Source of the DNA: Arachnia propionica
GTDB lineage: Bacteria > Actinomycetota > Actinomycetes > Propionibacteriales > Propionibacteriaceae
Length of the DNA: 64,000 nucleotides
Direction of reading: 5' to 3'
Assembly (NCBI RefSeq): GCF_003932785.1
Contig: NZ_RQYT01000010.1
Coordinates: forward strand, 1 to 64,000
The position numbers were made by a program, and so were the translations under genes. Of the stretch, positions 32,092 through 41,835 are shown piece by piece (position 1 is the stretch's first letter; each line of letters starts with the position of its first letter). The notes under the pieces were generated by a model. The model was not told the origin of the DNA. It did not search any database and saw only the letters and a list, made by a program, of their open reading frames with translations.

Positions 32092-34758
32092 ATGTCCGCC
32101 CAGCTCTACGCACTCGGTCGCTGGTGTCACCGCCACGCCCGGACCACGCTGCTGGCCTGGCTGGCCGTCCTCGTCGTCCTCGGGGGACTGGCCATCGGGT
32201 TCAGGGGCCAGTTCGAGGACGTGTTCAAGATCCCCGGCTCCTCCTCCCAGGTGGCCATCGACAAGCTCCGGATGACCTTCCCCCAGGGCGCCATGACCCA
32301 AGGCATGATGATCTTCGTCGCCGAGGAGGGGCACCGCGTCGACGAGTTCCGCGACGTCATCGAGCGCGCCGTCACCCAGCTCGAGGGCCTCGACTTCGTG
32401 GACTCCGCCACGTCCCCGTGGAACGAGTTCATCACCGACCTCATCTCCGATGACGGCCGCGCCGCCATCGTCGTCCTGCTCGCCGATCTCGCCGGCCCCG
32501 CCACCCCCGACCAGCTCCACCAACTGACGGCGGTCGCCGACGGGGTGCGCGGCCAGCTGCCGCCGGGCGCCACCGTCGACATGGGCGGGCAGGTGTTCAA
32601 CATCGAGCTCCCCGAGATCAGCCCCGTCGAGGGCATCGGCCTGGTCGTCGCCTTCGTCGTGCTCACCCTGGTGCTCGGCTCCCTCGTCGCCGCAGGGCTG
32701 CCGGTCGTCACCGCCGTCGCCGGGGTCGTGGTGACGATGGCCGTCCTCCTGCTCGTCGCCCGCATCTCCCCGATCACCTCGACCACCCCGATGCTCGCGC
32801 TCATGCTGGGGCTCGCCGTCGGCATCGACTACGCCTTGTTCATCCTCTCCAGACACCGCGACCAGCTGCGGGAGGGCATGGCCCCGGAGGAGTCGACGGC
32901 CCGCGCCATCGGGACGGCGGGATCCGCCGTCGTCTTCGCGGGACTCACCGTCTTCATCGCCCTGCTGGGGCTCGGGGTCTCCGGCATCCCGTTCCTCACC
33001 ATCATGGGCATCTTCGCGGCACTCGGCGTCGTCGCCGCCGTCGTCATCGCCCTGACCATGCTGCCCGCCCTCATGGGGCTCATGGGGGAGCGGATGCGGC
33101 CCAGACCACGACATCGACCCGAACACGCGGCCCCCGGGCGTCCCTCCTCCTACCGCTGGTGGGTGGGGATCGTCACGAGGCGCCCCGTCGTCGTGATCCT
33201 CGCCGTCGTGGCGGTGCTGGGCGCGCTCACCGTCCCCGGGCTGCGGCTCCACTCCGCCCTGCCGAACTCGGGCCATCACGCCCCCGACGCCCCCGACCGC
33301 ATCACCTACGACCTCATCGCCCGGCACTTCGGCGTGGGACGCAACGGGCCACTCGTCGTGACCGCCGACATCATCGGCTCCACCGACCCGCTCGGCCTCG
33401 TCGAGGATCTCAAGCAGGACATCCTCACCGTGGAGGGGGTCGCCGCGGTCCCGCTGGCCACCCCCAACCGGAACGCCGAGGTCGCCATGATCCAGGTGGT
33501 CCCCACGACCGCCTCCGACGACCCCGCCACCGCCGACCTCGTCCAGGCCCTGCGCGACCGGCACGACGAGTGGCTGCAACGCCACGACGTCGAGACCGCC
33601 GTGACCGGGATGACCGCCCTGCAGATCGACGTCGCCGACCGTCTCGCCAAAGCGCTGCTGCCGTTCGGGCTGCTCGTCGTGGGGCTGTCCCTGGTGCTCC
33701 TGGCCGCCGTGTTCCGGTCCGTGTGGGTGCCGGTGAAGGCCACCGTCGGGTTCCTGCTGTCGTTGGGCGGGGCCTTCGGGGCGACGGCGCTGGTGTTCAA
33801 CGACGGCTGGTTCAAGGAGATCGTCAACTTCGAACGGGGCATGCCCGTCATCTCCTTCCTGCCGATCCTGCTCATGGGCATCCTCTTCGGGCTGGCCATG
33901 GACTACGAGGTGTTCCTCGTCAGCCGCATCCGGGAGGAGTACGTCCACGGCAAACCCCCGTTGGAGGCCATCCGCGACGGCTACGTCGCCTCCGGCCGGG
34001 TGGTGGTGGCCGCCGCCGTCATCATGTGCGCCGTCTTCGCCTTCTTCGTGCCCGGCGGCATGGCGTCGATCAAGCAGATCGCCTTCGCCCTGGCCGTCGG
34101 GGTGGCCCTCGACGCCTTCCTCATCCGGATGACCTTCGTCCCCGCCGTGCTGGCCCTGCTCGGGGAGCGGGCATGGTGGCTGCCCCGCTGGCTGGACCGG
34201 GTGCTGCCGACCTTCGACGTCGAGGGCGAGGTGCTGTCCCGTGAACTCGGCATGGCCGACTGGCCGGGCACCGATCACGTCCTCCACGCCGAGGACCTGG
34301 AGGTGGCCGGGCTCGTGCCGCCGACGAGTGTCGCGCTGAGCCGCGGCAACGTCGTCGGCATCGCCGGCCCCGTCGCCACCCGCACCGGAACCGCCCTCGT
34401 GCTGTCCGGGCGGCTCGGGGCGACGGGAGGTCGCGCCCGGGTCGCGGGCCAGTTGCTACCGGGGGCCGAGTCGGCCGTCCACCGTCGCACCGGGTTCATC
34501 GACCTGGCCGGGGAACGCGACGTCGAGGCCGCGCTGGCGCGTGCCGTCGTCAAACCCGGTTCCGTGACCTTCATCGACTCGGTGGAGTGCGTGAGCACGA
34601 CGGAGGGGCGCCGCCTCCTCGACGCGCTCATCGACCGCACCCGGGCCGACGCCGACGCCGCACTGGTGCTGTGCGCCAGCCATGAATCCTTCCTCGACCC
34701 CCTCGACCTCGACGGGGTCCTCGATGCCGCCCCACCACGAGACAGGAGCCTGCGATGA
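32092..34758 (+). CDS. MMPL/RND-type transporter with C-terminal NTPase-like domain
   Basis: 888 aa. Two RND-like halves, each with one helix, an extracytoplasmic domain and five helices (LAWLAVLVVLGGLAIGFRG; LVVAFVVLTLVLGSLVAAGL; ILLMGILFGLAMDYEVFLVS). The last ~160 residues resemble a small ABC ATPase that lost its P-loop: VVGIAGPVATRTGTALVL stands where Walker A should be, lacking GK(S/T), then GATGGRARVAGQLLPG and SVTFIDSVECVSTTEGRRLL in the Walker B/D-loop position. MMPL proteins export lipids or other envelope compounds using the proton gradient. ATG 32092 was chosen where the cytoplasmic tip begins. The stop overlaps the YhgE ATG by 4 bp. Confidence 0.87.
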   Translation: MSAQLYALGRWCHRHARTTLLAWLAVLVVLGGLAIGFRGQFEDVFKIPGSSSQVAIDKLRMTFPQGAMTQGMMIFVAEEGHRVDEFRDVIERAVTQLEGLDFVDSATSPWNEFITDLISDDGRAAIVVLLADLAGPATPDQLHQLTAVADGVRGQLPPGATVDMGGQVFNIELPEISPVEGIGLVVAFVVLTLVLGSLVAAGLPVVTAVAGVVVTMAVLLLVARISPITSTTPMLALMLGLAVGIDYALFILSRHRDQLREGMAPEESTARAIGTAGSAVVFAGLTVFIALLGLGVSGIPFLTIMGIFAALGVVAAVVIALTMLPALMGLMGERMRPRPRHRPEHAAPGRPSSYRWWVGIVTRRPVVVILAVVAVLGALTVPGLRLHSALPNSGHHAPDAPDRITYDLIARHFGVGRNGPLVVTADIIGSTDPLGLVEDLKQDILTVEGVAAVPLATPNRNAEVAMIQVVPTTASDDPATADLVQALRDRHDEWLQRHDVETAVTGMTALQIDVADRLAKALLPFGLLVVGLSLVLLAAVFRSVWVPVKATVGFLLSLGGAFGATALVFNDGWFKEIVNFERGMPVISFLPILLMGILFGLAMDYEVFLVSRIREEYVHGKPPLEAIRDGYVASGRVVVAAAVIMCAVFAFFVPGGMASIKQIAFALAVGVALDAFLIRMTFVPAVLALLGERAWWLPRWLDRVLPTFDVEGEVLSRELGMADWPGTDHVLHAEDLEVAGLVPPTSVALSRGNVVGIAGPVATRTGTALVLSGRLGATGGRARVAGQLLPGAESAVHRRTGFIDLAGERDVEAALARAVVKPGSVTFIDSVECVSTTEGRRLLDALIDRTRADADAALVLCASHESFLDPLDLDGVLDAAPPRDRSLR

Positions 34759-37646
34759 GACCGGAGAGCATGCACCCAGGACACCGACTCGGCTGGCGGG
34801 CCATCGCGGCGATGACGCTGCTCCCCCTCGTCGCCGTGGCGATGCTGCTCGGCGTGGGGAGGGGCAGCGAACGCCGGGCCGTCCAGGCGGCGGTGGTCAA
34901 CCTCGACAAGGCCGTCACCATCGACGGCCAGGTGGTCCCGCTGGGACGTCAGCTGGCCGCCGAGATCGTCGCCCGCGACGAGGAGGGGATCTCGTGGACC
35001 CTCGCCGACGCCGAGGACGGGCGTGCCGGGCTGGCGGAGGGCCGCTACGCCGCCGTCGTGACGATCCCTGAGGAGTTCTCCGAGGCGGCCACCTCCTTCA
35101 GCGAGAACAAGGCCGTCATCGCCCGCCACGCGACGGTGCAGGTGACGGTGTCCGCGAACTCCGCCGTCAACGACGCCGCCCTGGCGCGGGAGGTCGCGGG
35201 GATCGCGACCGACACCATCAACGCCACCGTCACGAAGTCGTATCTCGAGAACGTCTACGTCGGCTTCAACACCCTGGGGGAGCAGTTCACGCAGGTGGTG
35301 GACGGGGTCTCGACCCTGGACGACGGGGCCGCCGCCCTCAGCGGGGGCGTGTCGGATGCCGCCACGGGAGCGGAGGAGTTGACGACGGGTCTGGACACCC
35401 TGGCCGGGAAGGGCGACGAACTGTCATCCGGGGCCGGGAAGCTCTCCGACGGGGCGTCGCAGCTGAGCGACGGGGCCGGGGCCCTCGCTGAGGGCGCGGA
35501 CACCCTCGCCGACGGCACGGGCGATCTGGCCGACGGCTCCCGGCAGCTGGCGGACGGGGCGTCGTCGCTGGCCTCCGGGTCGGATGACCTGGCCGCGGGC
35601 TCCCGGCAGTTGTCCGACGGCGCGTCGTCGCTGGCCTCGGGGGTGAACCAGTTCGACCAGGGGGTGCAGCAGCTCAACGAGAAGGCCCCGAAGCTGACCG
35701 AGGGGGTCACCGCCCTGACGACCGGGGCCGAGGCGGTGCTCGGGGCGGTCCCCGACTACACCGCCGGGGCGGGGGCCGCGGTGGACGGCGTCGGGCAGCT
35801 GCGCGACGGCCTCGTCGTCCTCGACGACGGACTCAAGGGCAAGCTGGACGCGGACGCCATGGCGAAGCTGCAGACCCTCATGGATGAGCTGGTCCCGGCG
35901 CTCAAGGAGGCGCGGGGAGCGTTCACGGTGTACTTCCCGGACCGCGACCCCGCCACCGTCACCTACGAGGAGCTCGCCGCGGACGTGCAACGCCTCGACG
36001 AGCGGTTGACCGCCCTGGAGGCCACCGTCGACGCGGTGGCGGAGGGATCCGCCCCGACCCCGCCCGAGGTGGAGGAGCTGGCGAAGCGGATCATCTCGGA
36101 GTGGCAGTGCCCGGTCACCGACCCCGACCAGTGCCAGCAGCTCGGCCAGATCTACGCCCAGGGGGTCATCGACGGGATGGGCAAGGGCATCCGGTACGGG
36201 GCGGGCATCGTGCGGGACGAACTCCGCAGGAAGGATCCCCGCACCGGCATGACCCCGCTCGAGTCGGTGAGGGCCCTGTCCGGGTTGGCCCTGCGGATCG
36301 CCAAACCCGCGTTGGGCATCCGGGACCTGCTCGGCAAGGACCTGCCCGATGGTGCCGATCCGCTCGACGTGCTCCAGGCCCTGCCGACGACCATCCAGAC
36401 GGCGGTGACCGAACTCGTGGACGGCGTCGGCAAGCTGCGGTCCGGTGCGGATGAGCTCGCCACCAAGGCCGCGCCGCTGAAGGAGAACGGCCCCGCGCTC
36501 AGCGAGGGGGCGACGACGCTGCTGGAGGGGATCCGGACCCTCGGCACCGAGACGGCAGCCCTCCCGGCGGGCACCCAGGCGCTGGCCAATGGCTCGTCGA
36601 GGCTCAACGAGGGGGCCAGCTCGCTGGCGAGAGGGGCGGGCGACCTCGCCGACGGGGCCGGGACCCTCGCCTCCGGGGCCGGGAAGCTGTCGAACGGCGT
36701 CAGCACCGCCGCCGACGGAGCGGCTGCGCTGTCCGCAGGGGCCGACCGACTGTCGTCGGGGGCGGGCGAGTTGGCCGCCGGGGCGAAGGAACTGAGCGGC
36801 GGCGCGTCGAGCCTCGCCGACGGGACCGTCCAGTACGTCGACGGCGTCTCGCAGGCCGGCCGGGGTGCCGCCCAGCTCGGACAGGGGCTGATCCGGCTCA
36901 GCGACGGGGCCACGGCTCTCGCGGCCGGGGTGGACCGGCTCCACACCGAACTCTCAGGCGCCGCCAGCGAGCTGCCCACCTTCTCGGACAGCGACATCGA
37001 CACCCTCGCCGGGGTCGTCGCCTCCCCGATCGAGCGGACCGGCGGGCTCGCCGCCCCCGCGATGGTGCCGATCACGGCCCTGCTGGCGGTCGCCGCCCTG
37101 TGGCTGGGGGCGCTGCTGGCCTACGCCTTCGCTGCCCCCGTCCCGTCGGATCTCGTCACCAGCTCCCGCACCTCGGCGACGCTGTGGCTGCGCACCCTTG
37201 GGGTGCCCACCCTCATCGGGGCCGGTCAGGGGCTGGTCATCGGCCTCGTCGCGGGCATGGTGCTGCAGCTGCCGCTGGGGCGGACCCTCGGTGCGGCCGC
37301 GCTGCTGGGGCTGGTCGGGGCGTCCTTCGTGCTGGTCAACCACGCCCTCGCGGGGTGGCTCGGCAACCTCGGGCGTGGCGTCTCGGCGCTGCTGCTGGTC
37401 CTCACCGTCGGGCTGGGGCTGACCTCGGCGGTGCCGGGACTCCTGACCCAGGTGGCGGCCTGGTCCCCGCTCCACAACGGCCTGCTGCTGGTCCGGACGT
37501 GGCTCTCCCACGGGTCCGGTCTGGTGGGGCTCGGCGGCGGGGCGCTGCTGTTCGCGGCCATCGCCCTGGCCTGCTCCTACCTGGCGATCGCGGCCCGCCG
37601 TCGCCTCACGGCCGATCAGTTCCGGGCCCGTCAGGTGGAGGCCTGA
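34755..37646 (+). CDS. YhgE/Pip-family ABC-2-like membrane protein
   Basis: 963 aa. An N-terminal helix (WRAIAAMTLLPLVAVAMLLG) is followed by the conserved YhgE/Pip extracytoplasmic domain (VQAAVVNLDKAVTIDGQVVP) and two long stretches of 7-residue repeats of the type LxDGAxx/LAxGAxx (residues ~180–310 and ~560–730), which would form a long extracellular coiled structure. Five or six C-terminal helices (MVPITALLAVAALWLGALL, GAGQGLVIGLVAGMVL, LTVGLGLTSAVPGL, LFAAIALACSYLAIA) form the ABC-2-like pore. Relatives include phage-infection protein and ESX/T7-like envelope components. Translationally coupled to the MMPL gene, so the two likely act together. Confidence 0.88.
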   Translation: MRPESMHPGHRLGWRAIAAMTLLPLVAVAMLLGVGRGSERRAVQAAVVNLDKAVTIDGQVVPLGRQLAAEIVARDEEGISWTLADAEDGRAGLAEGRYAAVVTIPEEFSEAATSFSENKAVIARHATVQVTVSANSAVNDAALAREVAGIATDTINATVTKSYLENVYVGFNTLGEQFTQVVDGVSTLDDGAAALSGGVSDAATGAEELTTGLDTLAGKGDELSSGAGKLSDGASQLSDGAGALAEGADTLADGTGDLADGSRQLADGASSLASGSDDLAAGSRQLSDGASSLASGVNQFDQGVQQLNEKAPKLTEGVTALTTGAEAVLGAVPDYTAGAGAAVDGVGQLRDGLVVLDDGLKGKLDADAMAKLQTLMDELVPALKEARGAFTVYFPDRDPATVTYEELAADVQRLDERLTALEATVDAVAEGSAPTPPEVEELAKRIISEWQCPVTDPDQCQQLGQIYAQGVIDGMGKGIRYGAGIVRDELRRKDPRTGMTPLESVRALSGLALRIAKPALGIRDLLGKDLPDGADPLDVLQALPTTIQTAVTELVDGVGKLRSGADELATKAAPLKENGPALSEGATTLLEGIRTLGTETAALPAGTQALANGSSRLNEGASSLARGAGDLADGAGTLASGAGKLSNGVSTAADGAAALSAGADRLSSGAGELAAGAKELSGGASSLADGTVQYVDGVSQAGRGAAQLGQGLIRLSDGATALAAGVDRLHTELSGAASELPTFSDSDIDTLAGVVASPIERTGGLAAPAMVPITALLAVAALWLGALLAYAFAAPVPSDLVTSSRTSATLWLRTLGVPTLIGAGQGLVIGLVAGMVLQLPLGRTLGAAALLGLVGASFVLVNHALAGWLGNLGRGVSALLLVLTVGLGLTSAVPGLLTQVAAWSPLHNGLLLVRTWLSHGSGLVGLGGGALLFAAIALACSYLAIAARRRLTADQFRARQVEA

Positions 37647-38764
37647 CGGCGCGGCGCCGACAGGGAGACGGCCAGGACGAACAACGCGAGGCACACCGCC
37701 ACCGACGGGATGCGGAACATCTCGTGCGGGTAGAGCAGCGTCCGCCACCCCAGGGTGGAGATGAGCGCGGTCTGGAGCAGCAGGACGAGCCCCAGGCTCG
37801 GGTGATGGATCATGCCCACCACCGAGGCGAGGATCAGCAGGGCGGCGATCGCGACGAGGCCGGGGACGGCGGTGGAACCGACCTGGGAGGAGAGGAAGTC
37901 GCCGACCCGCAGCCGGGTGGCGAGGTCGAAGGTCTCCCACCAGCCCGCGCCGGGGAGGCCGATGTTGCCGTCGTCGTAGGTGCTCTGCTCGGCCGTGAAC
38001 CGCGAACGGATGTACAGCAGCCAGACGCCAAGCACGAGCGGACCGGCGAGGAGCGCCGGGATGGGGCGCCAATCCAGGAGAGTTCGCCTGCGGAGCCAAC
38101 GCCATGCCTCGATCATGCCGAGGGCGACGGGGACGAGGACGAGCTGCTCCTTCGTCAGACAGAGGGCGACGCCGAGGGCGGCGATCGCGAGCCAGGGTCG
38201 TCGTTCGCGGGTCCAGGCGAGCAGCAGCGCGCAGATGAGGGCCACCTGGGTGGGTTCGGTCAGGGCGGTGGTGGCGCTGAACAGCAGCCCCGGCATGAAG
38301 CAGACGAGCAGGCCCAGCCACGGCGAGGCCCCGAGCCGCCTGGCGAGGAGGGACATGAGGGCTGCGGCGGCGGCCATGGAGGCGACGCTGAGCCCCCAGA
38401 ACACCCACGGCATCGCGGCGGGCTGCCCGGCGGAGAGCAGAGCGGCGAGCCAGCCGTGGAGGGGATGGCCGTACCGGTAGGCGGCGAGGTCGATGAGGTC
38501 GTGGGCCTGCCCCGTCGCGAACGGGTCGAGGGCCATCGCGAGGTAGTAGATCCCGTCGTAGTGATCGGCGGGGACGGTGAAGTGGAATGTCGGGTCGTGC
38601 TGTGCGATGAGGGCCGCGAGGGGATCGTTCACGGCAACACTCAGCAACCGGCTGGGGTGGAAGGGGGTCGGATGGGCCGCCAGCTGGCACAGCACCGTGA
38701 CCACGGCGGCCACCAGGGCACAGACGCCGGGAGCGAGGAATCGACGACGCGGGGAGGTGGACAC
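37631..38764 (-). CDS. GT-C-like polytopic membrane protein
   Basis: 377 aa with nine or ten membrane segments. The first extracytoplasmic loop carries HYDGIYYLAMALDPFA and YRYGHPLHGWLAALL, the DG-YY pattern of mannosyltransferase-like GT-C proteins that use lipid-linked sugar donors (the AZOBR_p60025-type family is the nearest I recall). It would modify a wall glycopolymer or glycolipid outside the membrane. TATGGT-N6-GTG suggests a leaderless start. It is convergent with yhgE (16-bp overlap) and lies 34 bp after the FtsX permease gene on the same strand. Confidence 0.75.
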   Translation of the reverse strand: MSTSPRRRFLAPGVCALVAAVVTVLCQLAAHPTPFHPSRLLSVAVNDPLAALIAQHDPTFHFTVPADHYDGIYYLAMALDPFATGQAHDLIDLAAYRYGHPLHGWLAALLSAGQPAAMPWVFWGLSVASMAAAAALMSLLARRLGASPWLGLLVCFMPGLLFSATTALTEPTQVALICALLLAWTRERRPWLAIAALGVALCLTKEQLVLVPVALGMIEAWRWLRRRTLLDWRPIPALLAGPLVLGVWLLYIRSRFTAEQSTYDDGNIGLPGAGWWETFDLATRLRVGDFLSSQVGSTAVPGLVAIAALLILASVVGMIHHPSLGLVLLLQTALISTLGWRTLLYPHEMFRIPSVAVCLALFVLAVSLSAPRRQAST

Positions 38765-38770
38765 GGGCTG

Positions 38771-38776
38771 ACCATA
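38771..38776 (-). promoter_or_regulatory. -10 box, leaderless-type, for GT-C-like gene
   Basis: Minus-strand TATGGT, CAGCCC, then GTG at 38764. Confidence 0.5.
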
Positions 38777-38798
38777 CCGGCTGTCAGCGTGGTGTTCG

Positions 38799-40001
38799 TC
38801 ATCGTCGCAGTGCCTCCGTCGGTTGGATACGGGAGGCCTGCCAGGACGGTTGGAGTCCGGCCAACGCCCCGACGACGAGCCCGAGCAGCGGGGCCAGGAG
38901 CGCCAACCACGGGTCCATCACCGGCGCCCAGTGCTGCGTGAGCGAGACGATGAGCACGACGAAGATCCCCACCGTCGCCCCGATGAGGCCGCCGAGGGTG
39001 CCGAGCATGGCCGATTCGGTGATGATCTGACCGAAGATGTGGATCGGTCTGGCTCCCAGGGATCGGCGCAGCCCGATCTCAGGGACCCGTTCCATCACCG
39101 CGACCAGTGTGGTGTTGGCGATGCCGACGGCTCCGATGAACAGGCACACCCCGGCCAGGATGAGCAGCAGGGTCGACAGGTCGCGGTTGACCGACTCCCT
39201 GAGCGACCTGGGGTCGGGGGGTGGCGCCACGGAGACCTGCCCGGTGTCCTGCGGGCTGATCGCCCACGGCACCTCCTGGGCGACCTGTTGGGCGGCACCG
39301 GCGCGGGTGGTGATGAGCATCGTCGCCGCGTTGTTCCCCCCGCCCTCGGGTTCCGGGTAGATCGTGAGGGCGGTCTCGGCGGGGATCAGCACCTCGCTGA
39401 GGAGTTCGGGTCGACGCTGGGTGGCGGTGATGATCCCGATCACCGTGAACGGGCGGTTGTCCAGCAGGATCGCGGGCTGCGTGCTGACGTCGGAGATGCC
39501 CAGCCGGTCGGCTGCCAGCTGGCCGAGAACCGCGACGGGAAGTTTCGCGTTGTCGTGGAAGGGATCGAGGACCCGTCCGCTGGAGACCTCGGCCTCGACG
39601 GCGTCGAACAGGCCGCTGCTGACGGCGGTGACCCGGGTGGATGTGACGGGTCGGGCCGTGGGTGTGGCCTGGATGGTCTCGACCTCGGAGATCGGCCACG
39701 AGTACCCGACGGCGGTCACCCCGTTGACCTGGCCGAGCACCTTCTCGGCAGTGGCCGGGGTGAACACCCGTTCCTTGGTGTGGTGGTCCTCGACGGTGAC
39801 GGTGGTGGCCGCCAAGGCGTCGAATCGGGCCGAGACCTGCGCCTGGGCGGTGGTGGTGAGTCCGACGACGCCGACGAGGGTGCCGACCCCCATGATGGTG
39901 CCGAGGCAGGTGAGCACGGAGCGCAGGGGCCGGGACAGCAGGGCCGCGACGGATTCCAGCAGCAGGTCCTTGAACCGCAGGTGCGAGGTGGGTGTGGTCA
40001 T
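38799..40001 (-). CDS. FtsX/MacB-like ABC permease
   Basis: 400 aa. One helix near the N-terminus (SVLTCLGTIMGVGTLVGVVG), a ~220-residue extracytoplasmic MacB-like domain (residues ~60–275), then three helices in the FtsX domain (LLLILAGVCLFIGAVGIAN, MLGTLGGLIGATVGIFVVL, ALLAPLLGLVVGALAGL) with EIGLRRSLGARPIHI between them, a typical FtsX coupling helix. Works with the ATPase encoded just upstream to move a substrate across the membrane mechanically. The ATG overlaps the ATPase stop (ATGA). Last gene of the five-gene export unit. Confidence 0.9.
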   Translation of the reverse strand: MTTPTSHLRFKDLLLESVAALLSRPLRSVLTCLGTIMGVGTLVGVVGLTTTAQAQVSARFDALAATTVTVEDHHTKERVFTPATAEKVLGQVNGVTAVGYSWPISEVETIQATPTARPVTSTRVTAVSSGLFDAVEAEVSSGRVLDPFHDNAKLPVAVLGQLAADRLGISDVSTQPAILLDNRPFTVIGIITATQRRPELLSEVLIPAETALTIYPEPEGGGNNAATMLITTRAGAAQQVAQEVPWAISPQDTGQVSVAPPPDPRSLRESVNRDLSTLLLILAGVCLFIGAVGIANTTLVAVMERVPEIGLRRSLGARPIHIFGQIITESAMLGTLGGLIGATVGIFVVLIVSLTQHWAPVMDPWLALLAPLLGLVVGALAGLQPSWQASRIQPTEALRR

Positions 40002-40669
40002 TCGGTGACCCTCCCGTCCCGGATGTCGAGGGTTCGTCCGCCGCGGGCGGCGACGGTGGGGTCGTGGGTGATGAGCATGATGGTGAGCCCGCTGGAGTGC
40101 AGGTCCTCGAGCAGGGCCAGCACGTCCAGGGTCCGTGCGGAGTCCAGGTTTCCGGTGGGTTCGTCGCACAACAGCAGGGCGGGGTTGGTGACGAGGGCGC
40201 GGGCAATGGCGACCCGCTGCCGTTCACCGCCGGAGAGCTGTGACGGCAGGGCATGGGCGCGGGCGGCCAGTCCGACCTGTTCCAGCGCGCGTTCGGCGCG
40301 TGCCGTCCGGGTGGTGGGGTCAGCCCGGTTGTAGAGCAGCGCCAGTTCGACGTTCTCGACGGCGGTGCGGTGGTTCATGAGGTGGAAGGCCTGGAACACG
40401 AATCCGATCTGCGAGCCACGCAGTCCGGTGCGGGCGTCCTCGTCGAGGGTGGTGGTGTCGACGCCACGCAGCCGGTAGGTGCCGCCGGTGGGCAGGTCCA
40501 GCAGCCCGACGACGTTGAGGAAGGTGGACTTCCCGGACCCGGATGGCCCCACCACCGTCACGAAGTCACCTTCGTTGACCGTGACGGTGGCATCCACCAG
40601 GGCGTGGACGGGTGGTGGGCCGGGGTAGGTGCGGCTGATGTGGTCGAGTTCGATGACCGGAACGGTCAT
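39998..40669 (-). CDS. MacB/LolD-type ABC ATPase
   Basis: 223 aa. Walker A VVGPSGSGKST, Q-loop FVFQAFHLM, signature LSGGERQRVAIARAL, Walker B LLLCDEPTGNLD and H-loop MLITHD are intact, so it should hydrolyse ATP. LPTGGTYRLRGVDTTTL and the short length are typical of the LolD/MacB group that drives FtsX-type permeases. Start ATG 40669 overlaps the stop of the membrane-fusion gene (ATGA), and the stop overlaps the permease start, so all three are co-translated. Confidence 0.95.
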   Translation of the reverse strand: MTVPVIELDHISRTYPGPPPVHALVDATVTVNEGDFVTVVGPSGSGKSTFLNVVGLLDLPTGGTYRLRGVDTTTLDEDARTGLRGSQIGFVFQAFHLMNHRTAVENVELALLYNRADPTTRTARAERALEQVGLAARAHALPSQLSGGERQRVAIARALVTNPALLLCDEPTGNLDSARTLDVLALLEDLHSSGLTIMLITHDPTVAARGGRTLDIRDGRVTE

Positions 40670-41835
40670 GTCGACACCCCGATGACCACCTCGTCGCCCT
40701 CGTTGATCTCGCCGGTGATCTGGACGTAGCCCTCTCCCGTGGCTCCGACGACCACCTCGACATCGCGTCGCCGGGTGTCCTTGACGACGGTCACGACGGT
40801 GCGGCCCCGGCTGTCGGTGTGGACCGCGGCCTGGGGGACGGCCAGCACGCTGCCCTCGGATGCCGCGGCGGTGACGGTGACCCGGACGCTGCTGTCGAGC
40901 CAAGTGAGTGGGAGGGGTTCCTTCGGGACGATGGTGAGGACGGTGCCTCTGCCTCCGGCCTGGCCGTCGGGCTGTGCGCTGTCCTGGCCTCCTGCGGTCT
41001 GGTCCGTGCCGGCCTCCCCACCCTCGGTCTGCGTCGTGACCGGTTGGATGGTGGCGTCGGCTGCTTCGCCGGTCAGTTCGTTGGCCAGTCGCACGGGGAC
41101 GTCCTGGCGGGCAAGTGCGGCGAGGTCCCGATCCGGGTTGGTGATGGTCACCACCAGTTCACCTGCGGCCAGCTTCAGGGATGCCTCAGCGGCGGGCCCA
41201 CCGCGTCGGGCGGTGGAACTGATCACCCTGGCGGGCAGGGAGGGAACGAAGGCCACCTCGCTGGCGGGCAGGCTGTCCTGGGCGGCGTAGCCTGCCCTGG
41301 TGTACAGCTCGGCGACGGCGGCAGCGGTGGACCTTCCGTAGAGGCCCTCGGGGTCGTCGATGGTTGCCCCCGCGGCCCTGAGTGCAGCCTGCAGCTGGGT
41401 GACCAGCGGTCCGGTGGAGCCGGTGGCGAGGTCCTCATAGGCCGGGAGTTCGCCGGGCAGGGCGAGGATCGGTCGCCCGTTGACCTCCGCCACGGCGGTG
41501 CCCGCGGCAGCGCTCTCGCCCACCTTGGCCCGCACCGCGGTGAAGATGGCTGTGGCGCTGGGGTAGGTGCGTCCCGCCAGGATGTCGACGGCCTCCGAAG
41601 CGGTCACATCGCCCCGGGTGACCACGGTGTTGGCGATCTCACGGGAGGTGACGGTGGCGGTCAGGGTGCTGGCCGGTGGGGCCTCGGCATTGGCGGCACG
41701 CTGTTCGGGGGTTGACATGAACTGCGTGGCCACCACCCCGCCGGCTGCGAAGGCCACAGCCAGCCCGACAATGTATCCGAGCAGCCGCAGCCGCCGCTGC
41801 ATCGGGGTGGAGGAGGCGTGTCTCGGCTCACCCAT
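40666..41835 (-). CDS. Membrane-fusion protein with peptidoglycan-binding domain
   Basis: 389 aa. A short cytoplasmic tip and one helix (LLGYIVGLAVAFAAGGVVA) are followed by a coiled region, a PG_binding_1-like domain (GSTGPLVTQLQAALRAAGATID, EGLYGRSTAAAVAELYTRAG) at residues ~140–185, and barrel-sandwich/beta-barrel segments (GRTVVTVVKDTRRRDVEVVV, EINEGDEVVIGV at the C-terminus). This is the MacA-like adaptor form found in Gram-positives, which would link the permease to the cell wall. Start ATG 41835 shares one base with the lipoprotein stop (TGATG). Confidence 0.88.
   Translation of the reverse strand: MGEPRHASSTPMQRRLRLLGYIVGLAVAFAAGGVVATQFMSTPEQRAANAEAPPASTLTATVTSREIANTVVTRGDVTASEAVDILAGRTYPSATAIFTAVRAKVGESAAAGTAVAEVNGRPILALPGELPAYEDLATGSTGPLVTQLQAALRAAGATIDDPEGLYGRSTAAAVAELYTRAGYAAQDSLPASEVAFVPSLPARVISSTARRGGPAAEASLKLAAGELVVTITNPDRDLAALARQDVPVRLANELTGEAADATIQPVTTQTEGGEAGTDQTAGGQDSAQPDGQAGGRGTVLTIVPKEPLPLTWLDSSVRVTVTAAASEGSVLAVPQAAVHTDSRGRTVVTVVKDTRRRDVEVVVGATGEGYVQITGEINEGDEVVIGVST

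Noticed and set aside
31411-34287. 958-codon open frame antisense to the MMPL gene
   Set aside because: Only its last 196 codons (TetR) show protein-like sequence; the rest is His/Gly/Asp-rich shadow of GC-rich coding DNA on the other strand.
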